Shown: positions 1-8,926 of the stretch, in pieces
How positions within the stretch are numbered: position 1 is the stretch's first letter
How the letters are laid out: each line of letters opens with the position of its first letter
NCBI RefSeq assembly: GCF_000601455.1
Contig: NZ_AZQP01000007.1
Coordinates: 1 to 64,000, forward strand
Source: Fervidicella metallireducens AeB
Lineage (GTDB): Bacteria; Bacillota; Clostridia; Clostridiales; Caloramatoraceae
DNA length: 64,000 nucleotides
Direction of reading: 5' to 3'
The notes under the pieces: model-generated
The model's input: only the letters and a program-made list of their open reading frames with translations
Told to the model about the DNA's origin: nothing
Database searches by the model: none
Program-made: the position numbers and the translations under genes

Positions 1-25
1 CCGGAAAAGTTGTAGGAGTGATTTT

Positions 26-949
26 ATGATTAAGGAAGTTAAAGAAGTTATTGTAGAAACTGATAATGTTGGTAAAAGAATAGATGTTTTCTTAAATGAA
101 AGTCTAGCTGAAATGTCAAGATCACAAATACAAAAACTAGTGGAAGAAGGAAAAATTAAAGTTAATGAAAAAGAAATTAAAAGTAACTATAAAGTTAGAT
201 TAAATGATAAAATTCAAATATTTATACCTGAACCAGTAAAGCTTGAAGTGAAGGCAGAAAACATAGACATAGAGATATTATATGAGGATGATTATCTTGC
301 AGTTGTAAACAAGCCACAGGGAATGGTAGTTCATCCTGCTGCCGGGAATTATACTGGTACTTTAGTAAATGCTTTATTGGCAAAGTGCAAGACTCTGTCG
401 AGCATAAATGGAGTTATTAGACCAGGTATAGTACATAGAATAGATAAAGATACTTCTGGAGTTCTTGTGATTGCAAAAAACGATATCGCCCATAGGAGTT
501 TAGCAGAACAGATAAAAGAACATAGTGTTAAAAGAATATATATAGCTCTAACAGAGGGGGTGATTAAAAAAGATGCTGGGACAATTGAAACATTAATAGG
601 CAGACATCCCATTGAGAGAAAGAAGATGGCTGTTCTACAGAAAAACGGAAGACATGCAATTACACATTTTAGGGTTTTAGAAAGATTTAAGGAAAATACT
701 TTAATAGAAGCAAGATTAGAAACAGGAAGAACACATCAGATTAGAGTACATATGTCTTATCTTGGTCATCCTTTAGTTGGGGATCCTGTATATGGACATA
801 AAAGACAAAAAATTAAACTTAGTGGTCAGGCGCTGCATGCAAAAACTTTAGGATTTATCCATCCTTACTCGGGAGAATATATGGAGTTTTCTTCACAACT
901 TCCGGAGTATTTTGAAGAATTAATAAAGAAGCTTAGAAATCAGAAATAA
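26..949 (+). CDS. RluA/RluD-family 23S rRNA pseudouridine synthase
   Basis: Converts specific uridines in structured RNA, probably 23S rRNA, to pseudouridine. An N-terminal S4 RNA-binding domain (about residues 15-75) precedes the RluA-type catalytic domain. The signature HRIDKDTSG sits near residue 137, with Asp140 as the expected catalytic residue; the later GRTHQIRVH motif is also typical. The length of 307 aa is normal for the family. The start has AGGAG eight bases upstream. Bases 1-15 read as the end of a preceding reading frame closed by TAG; in clostridia that neighbour is often lspA, but too little is visible to say. Which uridines are modified cannot be read from the sequence. Confidence 0.93.
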   Translation: MIKEVKEVIVETDNVGKRIDVFLNESLAEMSRSQIQKLVEEGKIKVNEKEIKSNYKVRLNDKIQIFIPEPVKLEVKAENIDIEILYEDDYLAVVNKPQGMVVHPAAGNYTGTLVNALLAKCKTLSSINGVIRPGIVHRIDKDTSGVLVIAKNDIAHRSLAEQIKEHSVKRIYIALTEGVIKKDAGTIETLIGRHPIERKKMAVLQKNGRHAITHFRVLERFKENTLIEARLETGRTHQIRVHMSYLGHPLVGDPVYGHKRQKIKLSGQALHAKTLGFIHPYSGEYMEFSSQLPEYFEELIKKLRNQK

Positions 950-980
950 AGATAAAAGCTTCTAAAAAGGAGTGCTTGAA

Positions 981-1673
981 ATGAAAAAAACGTTAACAAC
1001 AATATCTATTTTTATATTAGGAATCCTTTTTGTTACAGGTTGTTCTAATTCCGTTAGAACTGAAAACCAAAGATTGAATCAGGAACTGATTTCAATTAAA
1101 TCAGATAAAAGTAAATTGGAAAAAAGAAATAGTGAATTAGAAAAAAACCTGTCTGAACTAACCAAAGAAATAAATGAATTGAAAAACAGCACAATCAGTA
1201 TAAATGACGAAGCATTGAATAAAAGTGATAATATATATAAAATATATACAGCTAATAATGATACTTACGAAAAAGAAATAGGTTTATGGGTGTATATTCC
1301 GAAAAACATATCCATAATAAATAAACTAGATATGCTTGGAAAAACTTTATCGGATGTTTATTTCAATGGATTGGAAATAAAGATAGAAAAAATAGAAAAT
1401 ACAGATGGTAGAAAGATAGCAGTTATTAATTTGAAAGAATCTAAAATTAATCAGGGCATAAATGATTATTCGAGACATAAGGGAAGCTCATGGGCAAAGG
1501 ACTATTTTCAAGGTTCTGCAGGTGGAACAGTTACAGCTACAACATTAATTGAAACTTTTTTGCAAAGAGATTATAGGGGAGACTGGATTGATGGAATAAG
1601 GTTTCTCTATAACGGTAAAGAATTGAACTTTGATCATGTTGAGTCATTAAATGAAATAAGTTTTAGAAAATAA
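981..1673 (+). CDS. Lipoprotein with coiled coil and GerMN-like C-terminus
   Basis: Predicted membrane-anchored lipoprotein of 230 aa. The signal peptide ends in a lipobox, VTGC, with the lipidated cysteine at residue 21. Residues about 25-70 form a Lys/Glu-rich heptad coiled coil. The C-terminal 120 residues (containing TLIETFLQRDYRGDW) resemble the GerMN/sporulation-type fold, but I am not certain of that match. I chose the ATG at 981 over the GTG at 972 because AAAGGAG lies eight bases before it and the signal peptide then starts MKK. It follows the pseudouridine synthase gene by 31 bases. The exact role is unknown; spore or envelope biology is a guess. Confidence 0.7.
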   Translation: MKKTLTTISIFILGILFVTGCSNSVRTENQRLNQELISIKSDKSKLEKRNSELEKNLSELTKEINELKNSTISINDEALNKSDNIYKIYTANNDTYEKEIGLWVYIPKNISIINKLDMLGKTLSDVYFNGLEIKIEKIENTDGRKIAVINLKESKINQGINDYSRHKGSSWAKDYFQGSAGGTVTATTLIETFLQRDYRGDWIDGIRFLYNGKELNFDHVESLNEISFRK

Positions 1674-1718
1674 TTATTGAATGTCAATACCATGTATTTT
1701 AAATCCAAAACAAGTGTG

Positions 1719-1747
1719 TTGAATATCAAAAGATTATGTGGTATATT
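1719..1747 (+). promoter_or_regulatory. Sigma-A promoter of pyrR
   Basis: TTGAAT (1719-1724) and TATATT (1742-1747) are separated by exactly 17 bases, placing the transcription start near 1754. The transcript would begin just upstream of the PyrR-binding hairpin. Confidence 0.7.
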
Positions 1748-1759
1748 GTTGATGTTAAT

Positions 1760-1854
1760 GGAATCCTTTAATTCAGTCCGGTGAGTCTGTAAGGAGTTAA
1801 ATAGATTTGTACACCAGTACATAAATTGGCTTCTTACTTTGTAAGAAGTTTTTT
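1760..1854 (+). promoter_or_regulatory. PyrR-binding attenuator leader of pyrR
   Basis: Bases 1775-1788 read AGTCCGGTGAGTCT, differing at one position from the PyrR-binding consensus ARUCCNGNGAGGYU as I recall it. They are flanked by pairing arms UCCUU (from about 1764) and AAGGA (from 1791), with CAG/CUG closing the loop. Downstream lies a perfect 8-bp terminator hairpin (1830-1837 with 1841-1848) followed by six T. The known mechanism for the family is that UMP-bound PyrR stabilises the first hairpin and so permits termination. Here it should act as autogenous control of pyrR. Confidence 0.85.
1830..1854 (+). terminator. Attenuator terminator before pyrR
   Basis: CTTCTTAC pairs perfectly with GTAAGAAG across a three-base loop and is followed by TTTTTT. 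It lies 32 bases upstream of the pyrR start, so it is a conditional terminator rather than the end of the previous gene. Confidence 0.85.
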
Positions 1855-1876
1855 GTTATCATAAATATGAAGATGA

Positions 1877-2422
<546 letters not shown>

Positions 2423-2848
2423 CTGTATGGTATTAAGTTATATATTATATTAAAATTAGATATTGATAAGATAAAGTAATAGAAATGTTCACTTTAATAT
2501 TATAGACACTTTAAAAAGCACATATTTTAGAACGTCATGAGTTATTGCAGAAGTTCAACGCCTTAAAAAATGGTAAGTCTAAATCTCTCTTTTGTTAAAA
2601 ATAATTATCTTAAGTAAGCAGAGATAGTTTGTTGTGTTACATATAAAATTGTTACATGGGAGAAGATACTTACTACAAATAAGGACACAAATTTTCTGTA
2701 ATAATATCATGACTTTTTTGCTTTTAATTCAGATAAAATAAGTTAACAGCTCGGATATTTCTTTGAAGTGAATGTTAAATTAAGTGTACAGGAATTTATG
2801 AAATTACACGATAATATTTTTATAAGATATTAAAAAGGAGCAGTAGCA
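2423..2848. other. Intergenic region between pyrR and VanX-like gene
   Basis: This 426-base stretch has no open frame of useful length and no recognisable RNA motif. A weak promoter-like pair, TGTACA (2785-2790) and GATAAT (2810-2815), has a 19-base spacer. The region could be a decayed gene, but no protein similarity is visible in any frame. Confidence 0.5.
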
Positions 2849-3697
2849 ATGGGAAGACATGAAAAAGTTATTATTAATTTTTGTATTGCAACAATTTTAA
2901 TCTGTCTTTCTATAATGAGTTTATATGTATATTTTGTCTTTGAAAATGAAAAAAATACTAATACATTTAGATTGATAGAAACAGACGAATTTTTAGGGAA
3001 AATTTTAATATTAGTGGATGAAACATATAAAAAATCTGTTTCAGTATTTAGTAAGATAGATAACAAAGGAAAGAGAGTAGAAAAACAAACCAGTGCAAAC
3101 AACTATATTTCAGAGCCCAAAAAGAAAAAAATTGATGAAGTCAGGGATATAAAAGGTTTGGTTAATTTAGAGGAAATAGATAGTAACTTTGTTATTGAAC
3201 TTAGATATGCAACTGAAGAAAACTTTACTAGACAAAAGATTTATCCTAAGGCTGTATGCATGTTACGAAGAGAGACAGCTAAAAAATTAATAAATGCAAA
3301 CAATGAGTTTAATAAGATGGGATATAGAATAAAAATATGGGATGCATACAGACCATATTACGTTCAGAAAATTTTATATGATATTGCAGTAGATAAGGAA
3401 TTCTTAGCCAATCCTGTAAGTGGTTCAAAGCACAATAGAGGAGCAGCAGTTGATATTACACTTGTTGATGAAGATGAAAGAGAACTTAGTATGCCAACTG
3501 GTTTTGATGAATTCACCAATAGAGCATCACAAAATTATATAGGCATGTCTGAGATACAGAAAAAAAACCTTGAATGCCTAAGAAGTGTCATGGAGAAAAA
3601 TGGATTTATATCAGTAAAGAATGAATGGTGGCATTTTACAGATAGCGATTGGGAAAAATATCCGTTGTTAAATATTAGACTAGAAGATATTAAATGA
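2849..3697 (+). CDS. Membrane-anchored VanX-like D-Ala-D-Ala dipeptidase (M15D)
   Basis: Predicted zinc peptidase of the VanX/DdpX family, which cleaves D-alanyl-D-alanine. An N-terminal hydrophobic segment (about residues 8-30) should anchor it with the enzyme outside. A charged linker to about residue 105 precedes the catalytic domain. Zinc and catalytic motifs are intact: SKHNRGAAVD (His and Asp ligands), EWWHF (catalytic Glu and third ligand), and DAYRPY matching the substrate-site arginine region. No vanH or vanA ligase genes lie nearby, so glycopeptide resistance is not implied. Peptidoglycan turnover or recovery of external D-Ala-D-Ala is more likely. The start follows AAAGGAG with good spacing. 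Confidence 0.85.
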   Translation: MGRHEKVIINFCIATILICLSIMSLYVYFVFENEKNTNTFRLIETDEFLGKILILVDETYKKSVSVFSKIDNKGKRVEKQTSANNYISEPKKKKIDEVRDIKGLVNLEEIDSNFVIELRYATEENFTRQKIYPKAVCMLRRETAKKLINANNEFNKMGYRIKIWDAYRPYYVQKILYDIAVDKEFLANPVSGSKHNRGAAVDITLVDEDERELSMPTGFDEFTNRASQNYIGMSEIQKKNLECLRSVMEKNGFISVKNEWWHFTDSDWEKYPLLNIRLEDIK

Positions 3698-3730
3698 TTA
3701 CATCAAATTTAAGAAATGGCTGGTGATTTT

Positions 3731-4216
3731 ATGTTAAGGTATGGAAAGTCAATAGAAGAGATTATTGGGGAACTATTAATAAGAAAAAATTTAACTATTT
3801 CAACAGCAGAATCATGCACTGGGGGGTTAGTTGCAGCAACACTAATTAACTATCCTGGAATATCTTCTGTATTTTACGAAGGAGCGGTTACTTATAGTAA
3901 TGAATCTAAGATAAAGAGATTAAATGTCAAAGAATGTACTTTAAAAAAATATGGGGCTGTTAGTTTTCAAACTGCTGAAGAAATGGCAGAAGGCATAGCA
4001 AAATCTGCTGGTACTGATATAGGTGTTTCAACAACCGGGATAGCAGGACCGGGTGGGGGAACTGAAGAAAAACCTGTTGGGCTTGTATATTTAGGTTTTT
4101 ATAAAAATGGAGTTGTGAAGTCTAAGGAATTAAGACTCAATGGTGATAGAAATACAATAAGAAAAGAAACTGTGTGTAAACTTTTAGAATGGTTAATGAT
4201 GGAATTGAGTGATTGA
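3731..4216 (+). CDS. pncC: Nicotinamide-nucleotide amidase PncC (CinA C-terminal domain)
   Basis: Deamidates NMN to nicotinate mononucleotide, recycling NAD breakdown products. The 161-aa protein is a stand-alone CinA C-terminal domain without the N-terminal MoaB-like domain. Visible motifs are the TAESCTGG loop with the catalytic serine, and TTGIAGPGGGTEEKPVG. I moved the start from the ATG at 3716 to 3731 because GGTGAT lies upstream at the spacing used elsewhere in this genome. It follows the VanX-like gene by 33 bases and may share its transcript. Confidence 0.88.
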   Translation: MLRYGKSIEEIIGELLIRKNLTISTAESCTGGLVAATLINYPGISSVFYEGAVTYSNESKIKRLNVKECTLKKYGAVSFQTAEEMAEGIAKSAGTDIGVSTTGIAGPGGGTEEKPVGLVYLGFYKNGVVKSKELRLNGDRNTIRKETVCKLLEWLMMELSD

Positions 4217-4245
4217 GGAGTTAAATTGATAATATAAGAAAATAG

Positions 4246-4318
4246 AAGTGCCATATACAGTTTAAAAGTTTATGTTTTCAAAGATTTATATAGTGAACTT
4301 CTTAAACTTATGGCACTT
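4246..4318. terminator. Long interrupted hairpin, bidirectional terminator
   Basis: AAGTGCCATA (4246-4255) pairs with TATGGCACTT (4309-4318). Inside it AGTTTAA (4259-4265) pairs with TTAAACT (4302-4308), and a third AAGTTTA/TGAACTT stem follows. A T-rich run is downstream on the plus strand. It sits between convergent genes and probably ends both transcripts. Confidence 0.7.
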
Positions 4319-4335
4319 TTTATCACTTAATATTG

Positions 4336-4857
4336 TTACATTTTTTCTACTTCCCCGTATTCTATACCAAAAGTATCCACCGTTACTTTCTTCATTCTTT
4401 GAGGTTCTAGTGGTTTGTCATATCTGTCTCTTTTAACAGAAACAATCCTATCAACCTCTGACATACCTTCTGTTACTCTTCCAAATGCAGCATATTGTCC
4501 ATCTAAGTGTGGAGCATCATCTGTCATTATGAAAAACTGTGAACCAGCTGAATTGAAAGAAGCGGCTCTTGCCATTGATATTACTCCTCTTTCGTGCTTC
4601 AATTCGTTATTAAAGCCATTCTTTGAGAACTCACCTTTAATTGAATAACCTGGCCCCCCAATACCAGTTCCTTCTGGGCAACCACCTTGAATCACAAATC
4701 CAGGAATAACTCTATGGAAAATTAACCCATCATAAAAACCTTTCTTTACTAAAGAAATAAAATTATTAACAGTATTTGGAGCGATTTCTGGATATAGCTC
4801 TATTTTAATTTGGTTACCATTCTCCATTTCAATCGTTACAATTGGATTTTTTTGCAT
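4336..4857 (-). CDS. Cyclophilin-type peptidyl-prolyl cis-trans isomerase
   Basis: Catalyses cis-trans isomerisation of proline peptide bonds and acts as a cytoplasmic folding helper; no signal peptide is visible. The 173-aa protein is a single cyclophilin domain with FHRVIPGFVIQGG (catalytic Arg), the SAGSQFFI segment and HLDGQYAAFGRV. I start at the internal ATG (4857) rather than 4866 because AAAGG overlaps the first ATG but is well placed for the second. The gene converges on pncC across the long hairpin. Confidence 0.93.
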   Translation of the reverse strand: MQKNPIVTIEMENGNQIKIELYPEIAPNTVNNFISLVKKGFYDGLIFHRVIPGFVIQGGCPEGTGIGGPGYSIKGEFSKNGFNNELKHERGVISMARAASFNSAGSQFFIMTDDAPHLDGQYAAFGRVTEGMSEVDRIVSVKRDRYDKPLEPQRMKKVTVDTFGIEYGEVEKM

Positions 4858-4976
4858 TTTTATCATCCTTTCTTCTTGAGATATAGATATTATACCAAAA
4901 TTTATCTAGATTATGCAAAATAAAATAAAATTACTAATATAAACAAATTATTGAGAGAAATTTTATCAAACTAGTT

Positions 4977-6224
4977 CTATGAAGTTTTAAGTTTTTGGGT
5001 CACATATTCATCAATTGCTTCTACTACAAGTTTTGAAAATTTTACAGCCTCCACAACAGTCTTCGCCCCAGTTACAACATCTCCTGATGCAAAAACCCCT
5101 TCCCTTGTTGTTCTTCCAAATGCATCCACAACTACTAAGCCTCTATTATTAATATCAATACCAGTTGTACTTGAAACAATATTTGTTCTTGGACCTTGAC
5201 TTATTGCAATTATTATAGAATCAGCTGGGAAAATATCTTCTGAACCTTCAATTGATATAAGTCTTTCTTTTCCTTGCTCGTCTATAATTTCTTTTGTTTT
5301 TACATATTTGATACCTTCATCAACAATTTCAACAGGATTTTTATAAAATTCAAATTTTACTCCATCAAGTTTTGCATATTCTATTTCGTGTTTTCTGGCA
5401 GTTACAGAGTTTTCACCCTTTCTATACATAACATATACTTCCCTAGATCCATTTCTAAGAGCTGTTCTGGCAACGTCCATTGCAACATTTCCAGCACCAA
5501 TAATACATACCCTATCGCCTAAATTATAAACATCAGGGTTTTTTAAATAATCGATTGCATAGTGAACATGACCTAGACTTTCTCCTTTTATTCCAAGGGT
5601 ATTTGGTTTCCATACACCTGTACCGATGAATACAGCTTTATAACCATCCCTAAACAAATCATCAATAGTAATGTGGGGACCAATCAGTGTATTTGGTCTA
5701 ATTTTTACACCTATTTGAATCAATTTTTCTTTAAGTTTTTCAAGAATATTTTTTGGCAATCTAAACTCCGGTATTCCATATCTTAGAACTCCACCTATTT
5801 TATCATGGGCTTCAAAAATTGTTATGTCATATGATTTAAGTGCCAGCAAAAAAGCAATAGTTATACCAGCAGGGCCAGAACCAATAATGGCAACTTTCTT
5901 GTTTATATCTTTAATTGGTTTTAAGTTCATTACATTTAGATAGTATTCAGAAATATAGTTTTCTATTGAGCTAACTTGAACAGGGGATCCTTTTTTACCT
6001 AGAATGCAGCTTCCTTCACATTGAGATTCATGAGGGCAAACAAGTGAACAAACAACTGAAAGGGGATTGTTAAGAAAGAGTTTTTCCCCAGATTCAATAA
6101 TTTTTCCATCAAGTAATAAGTTAATGATTTCATTAATTGGTGTATTGACTGGACAACCTTCCTTGCATTTAGGATTTTTGCATTGAAGACATTTTTTTGC
6201 TTCTTCGATAATGTGTCTACCCAT
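4977..6224 (-). CDS. GltD-like NAD(P)H/FAD/4Fe-4S oxidoreductase
   Basis: Member of the glutamate synthase small subunit family of electron-transfer flavoproteins. N-terminal cysteine clusters (CLQCKNPKCKEGCP near residue 12; CSLVCPHESQCEGSC near 59) would bind two 4Fe-4S centres. An FAD-binding VAIIGSGPAGI follows near residue 109, and an NAD(P)-binding VCIIGAGNVAMDVA near 240. At 415 aa it is somewhat shorter than usual GltD (about 460-490). No large glutamate synthase subunit is adjacent, so it could be a stand-alone reductase or an NfnB-like subunit. The start is supported by CAGGAG upstream. The physiological partner is unknown. Confidence 0.85.
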   Translation of the reverse strand: MGRHIIEEAKKCLQCKNPKCKEGCPVNTPINEIINLLLDGKIIESGEKLFLNNPLSVVCSLVCPHESQCEGSCILGKKGSPVQVSSIENYISEYYLNVMNLKPIKDINKKVAIIGSGPAGITIAFLLALKSYDITIFEAHDKIGGVLRYGIPEFRLPKNILEKLKEKLIQIGVKIRPNTLIGPHITIDDLFRDGYKAVFIGTGVWKPNTLGIKGESLGHVHYAIDYLKNPDVYNLGDRVCIIGAGNVAMDVARTALRNGSREVYVMYRKGENSVTARKHEIEYAKLDGVKFEFYKNPVEIVDEGIKYVKTKEIIDEQGKERLISIEGSEDIFPADSIIIAISQGPRTNIVSSTTGIDINNRGLVVVDAFGRTTREGVFASGDVVTGAKTVVEAVKFSKLVVEAIDEYVTQKLKTS

Positions 6225-6612
6225 AAAATCAACTCCTGTATAAATTATGCCTTAATTATATTTGATTATCTTTATTTATACAACAATATATACAATACAC
6301 AGAAAATTACAAAAACTAAAAACGTAGTGGACAAGAGATATATGATAAAAAAATAACAAAATATAATAATAAATATAAAATTAATTATATAATTATTCAT
6401 GTTTGATAGGTGTCTAAGAATTTTGCAATTATTATGATGTTCTAAAATATATGACTTTAATAATAGCATAAAAGTTGTTTTACAATTCGGGTTTTGCAAT
6501 AAATGTTTTTAATGGGAAATAACTTTATTTAATAAAAAGAAGATTGTGATATAATATATAGTACTTTTCAAAATTAATACCTGTAACATTTTAATAAAGG
6601 GAGGTTGAATCT
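6225..6612 (+). promoter_or_regulatory. Intergenic region with extended -10 promoter for helD
   Basis: This 388-base, very AT-rich gap separates divergent genes. On the plus strand, TGATATAAT (6547-6555) is an extended -10 element about 50 bases before the helD start; no clear -35 is visible. Nothing else is recognised in the gap. Confidence 0.5.
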
Positions 6613-8262
6613 ATGCCAGCCAAAACCCATCCAGATTATAATGAAGAAATTAAAAGATTAGATTATACACTTGATTATGTAGAAAAAAGTATAATATCAA
6701 TGACCAGGCGACAGAAAAAGGTTGAAGAGGATTTGTTAGGCAGCAGGAAAAGTTTAAATTCTGATAGCAGCCAGGCATATATAGATTTAATGCTAAACAG
6801 TATGTTTGAAGAAAGTATCAAGATAAAACTAAAAAAACTGTTGGATGCACAGAGCAAACCTTATTTTGCAAGAATAGATTTTAAAGAGAAAGATAAAGAA
6901 CAAATAGAGAAGATATATATTGGAAAGGTATCTCTTATGAAGGAGGAAAACCAGGAACTAGTAATTGTAGATTGGCGTGCTCCGATATCTAACTTATATT
7001 ACGAAGAACGGCTTGGTGAAGCAAGTTATTTATGTCCTGATGGGAAGATAACTGGAAATCTGTCTTTAAAAAGACAATTTTCTATTGAAAAGGGAATTCT
7101 AAATGAAATATTTGATATAGATATAACAACCAATGATGAATTTCTGCAGACATATCTTGGGGCAAATGCTGATAATAGATTAAAAGATATAGTTTCAACT
7201 ATACAGGCTGAACAAAATAGAATAATAAGGGCAGATATGTGGAAACCATTAATTGTACAGGGAGCTGCAGGTAGTGGAAAAACTACAATAGCCCTTCATA
7301 GAATAGCATATTTAATTTATACATATGAAAAAACTTTTGTTCCTGAAAATTTTATGATAATAGCTCCTAATAGATTATTTCTTAACTATATTTCAGAGGT
7401 TTTGCCAGAGCTAGGCGTTGACAAAGTTAAACAAACAACCTTTGAAGATTTTGCTATGGAGCTTATAGGGAAAAAGTTTAAGTTAACAGATACAAATGAA
7501 AAACTAACTAATTTTGTAAACAACAATGCAACGGATTTAGAAGTTGAAAAAAATAAATTAGTTGAGGTAGAGTCAAAATTTAAATCTTCTATGATGTTTA
7601 AAGAGATTCTAGATGAGTATATTAAGGATATTGAAAAGAATTTTATACCAAAAGAAGATTTTATGATAGGTAAAATAGTGATTCTAAAATATGAGGACAT
7701 AAACCATTTGTTTTTAAATGAATATAAAGATTTAGCCATGAGTAAAAGAATTTTGGAGATAAAAAAGCACCTTATAAATAGACTAAAATATAAAAAGGAA
7801 AGTATTCTTTCTTATATTGAGAATGAATGTGATAAGAGAGTAAAATTTCTAAAAACCAAAATGGAGGATGGCGAAGAAAGACGTGAAAAAATAGGTAAGA
7901 TAATAGATAGGAAATATGAACTTATCTCAAAACTAGATAATGTTTCAAAAAAAGCTGTTAATGACTACGTTAAAAAAATTTCTAAAATAGATCCTTACGA
8001 GTATTATTACAATTTAATTAGCAATAAGGAGTTGTTTTATAAATATACGGATTCCAAGTTAGAAGATGAATATCAAAAATTTATTAGAGATTATTCACTA
8101 GAGATATTGGATTCAAAGAAAGTTGAATTAGAAGATTTAGCACCTATTATATATTTAAAATATTGCATTCATGGCATTGATGAGAAAATACCTGTTAAAC
8201 ATATTGTAATTGACGAGGCACAGGACTTCAGTTTGTTTCAAATATATGTAATAAAAAAATAA
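6613..8262 (+). CDS. helD: HelD-like UvrD/DNA helicase IV family protein, N-terminal part (frameshifted)
   Basis: HelD-type superfamily 1 ATPases free stalled RNA polymerase from DNA in Firmicutes. This reading frame gives 549 residues: an N-terminal arm, Walker A GAAGSGKTTIALHR near residue 217, a long coiled-coil insertion (about 300-470), and Walker B DEAQDF near residue 535. It stops at TAA 8260-8262, directly after seven A (8253-8259). The missing helicase motifs continue in the -1 frame without a gap, as described in the next entry. Rejoined, the product would be 763 aa, the normal HelD length. The start is backed by GGGAGG nine bases upstream. Confidence 0.85.
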   Translation: MPAKTHPDYNEEIKRLDYTLDYVEKSIISMTRRQKKVEEDLLGSRKSLNSDSSQAYIDLMLNSMFEESIKIKLKKLLDAQSKPYFARIDFKEKDKEQIEKIYIGKVSLMKEENQELVIVDWRAPISNLYYEERLGEASYLCPDGKITGNLSLKRQFSIEKGILNEIFDIDITTNDEFLQTYLGANADNRLKDIVSTIQAEQNRIIRADMWKPLIVQGAAGSGKTTIALHRIAYLIYTYEKTFVPENFMIIAPNRLFLNYISEVLPELGVDKVKQTTFEDFAMELIGKKFKLTDTNEKLTNFVNNNATDLEVEKNKLVEVESKFKSSMMFKEILDEYIKDIEKNFIPKEDFMIGKIVILKYEDINHLFLNEYKDLAMSKRILEIKKHLINRLKYKKESILSYIENECDKRVKFLKTKMEDGEERREKIGKIIDRKYELISKLDNVSKKAVNDYVKKISKIDPYEYYYNLISNKELFYKYTDSKLEDEYQKFIRDYSLEILDSKKVELEDLAPIIYLKYCIHGIDEKIPVKHIVIDEAQDFSLFQIYVIKK

Positions 8263-8903
8263 TAAAGGATAGCTCCTTTACAATTTTAGGAGATTTAAGC
8301 CAAGGAATACATTCATATAGGGGAACAAAGAATTGGGAAGATATAAGGAATTTTGTTTTTTCGGAAGTTAAAAGTGAATTATTAACTCTTGAACAGAGTT
8401 ATAGAACAACAGTTGAAATTATGGATGCTGCTAATAAGGTTATTTCAAATTTAAAGGATGAGAATTTAGTTCCTGCAAAGCCAGTTATAAGACATGGAGA
8501 GAAAGTGTCATTAATAAAGAAAGAAAATTTAAGAAGTTCTGTAGAAGATATTAATAAGAAAATTAAGTATTTAAAAAATAAAGGATATAAAACCTTTGCA
8601 ATAATATGCAAAACATTGGAAGAATGCAAAACAGTTTTTAATAGTATTAAAAATGAAGATTATAATCCATATATTATAACGGGCAAAGAAAAGGAATACA
8701 GAACAGGTGTTATTGTTGTTCCTTCTTATTTATCAAAGGGCCTTGAGTTTGATGTAGTTTTCATATCAGATGGAAGTAAAGAAAAATATACAACAGCGGA
8801 GCTTGATGTTAAACTTTTATATGTTGCTATGACAAGGCCACTTCATAAACTATATATATATTACAATAGTGAACTGTCTTCTTTGCTAGAAGGAGTTCAA
8901 TAA
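8259..8903 (+). CDS. helD: HelD-like helicase, C-terminal part (-1 frame)
   Basis: This segment continues the helicase in the -1 frame from the A7 run. It has no start codon or ribosome site of its own at the junction; the first in-frame ATG is 8421. It carries ILGDLSQGIHSYRG, the EQSYRTT motif, GLEFDVVFI and the final motif VAMTRPLHKLYI, all needed for a functional superfamily 1 helicase. Full motif conservation on both sides of the break argues against an old pseudogene. A base-call error, a very recent mutation, or slippage at A_AAA_AAA are the options. Confidence 0.8.
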   Translation: MIKDSSFTILGDLSQGIHSYRGTKNWEDIRNFVFSEVKSELLTLEQSYRTTVEIMDAANKVISNLKDENLVPAKPVIRHGEKVSLIKKENLRSSVEDINKKIKYLKNKGYKTFAIICKTLEECKTVFNSIKNEDYNPYIITGKEKEYRTGVIVVPSYLSKGLEFDVVFISDGSKEKYTTAELDVKLLYVAMTRPLHKLYIYYNSELSSLLEGVQ

Positions 8904-8926
8904 CTTTACTAATGAATGATGAAAAA

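Noticed and set aside
2423-2848. Possible decayed gene or small RNA after pyrR
   Set aside because: No frame resembles a protein, no terminator or conserved RNA block is seen.
2849-3697. Vancomycin-resistance locus
   Set aside because: Only a VanX-like gene is present; vanH, vanA/B ligase and regulators are missing.
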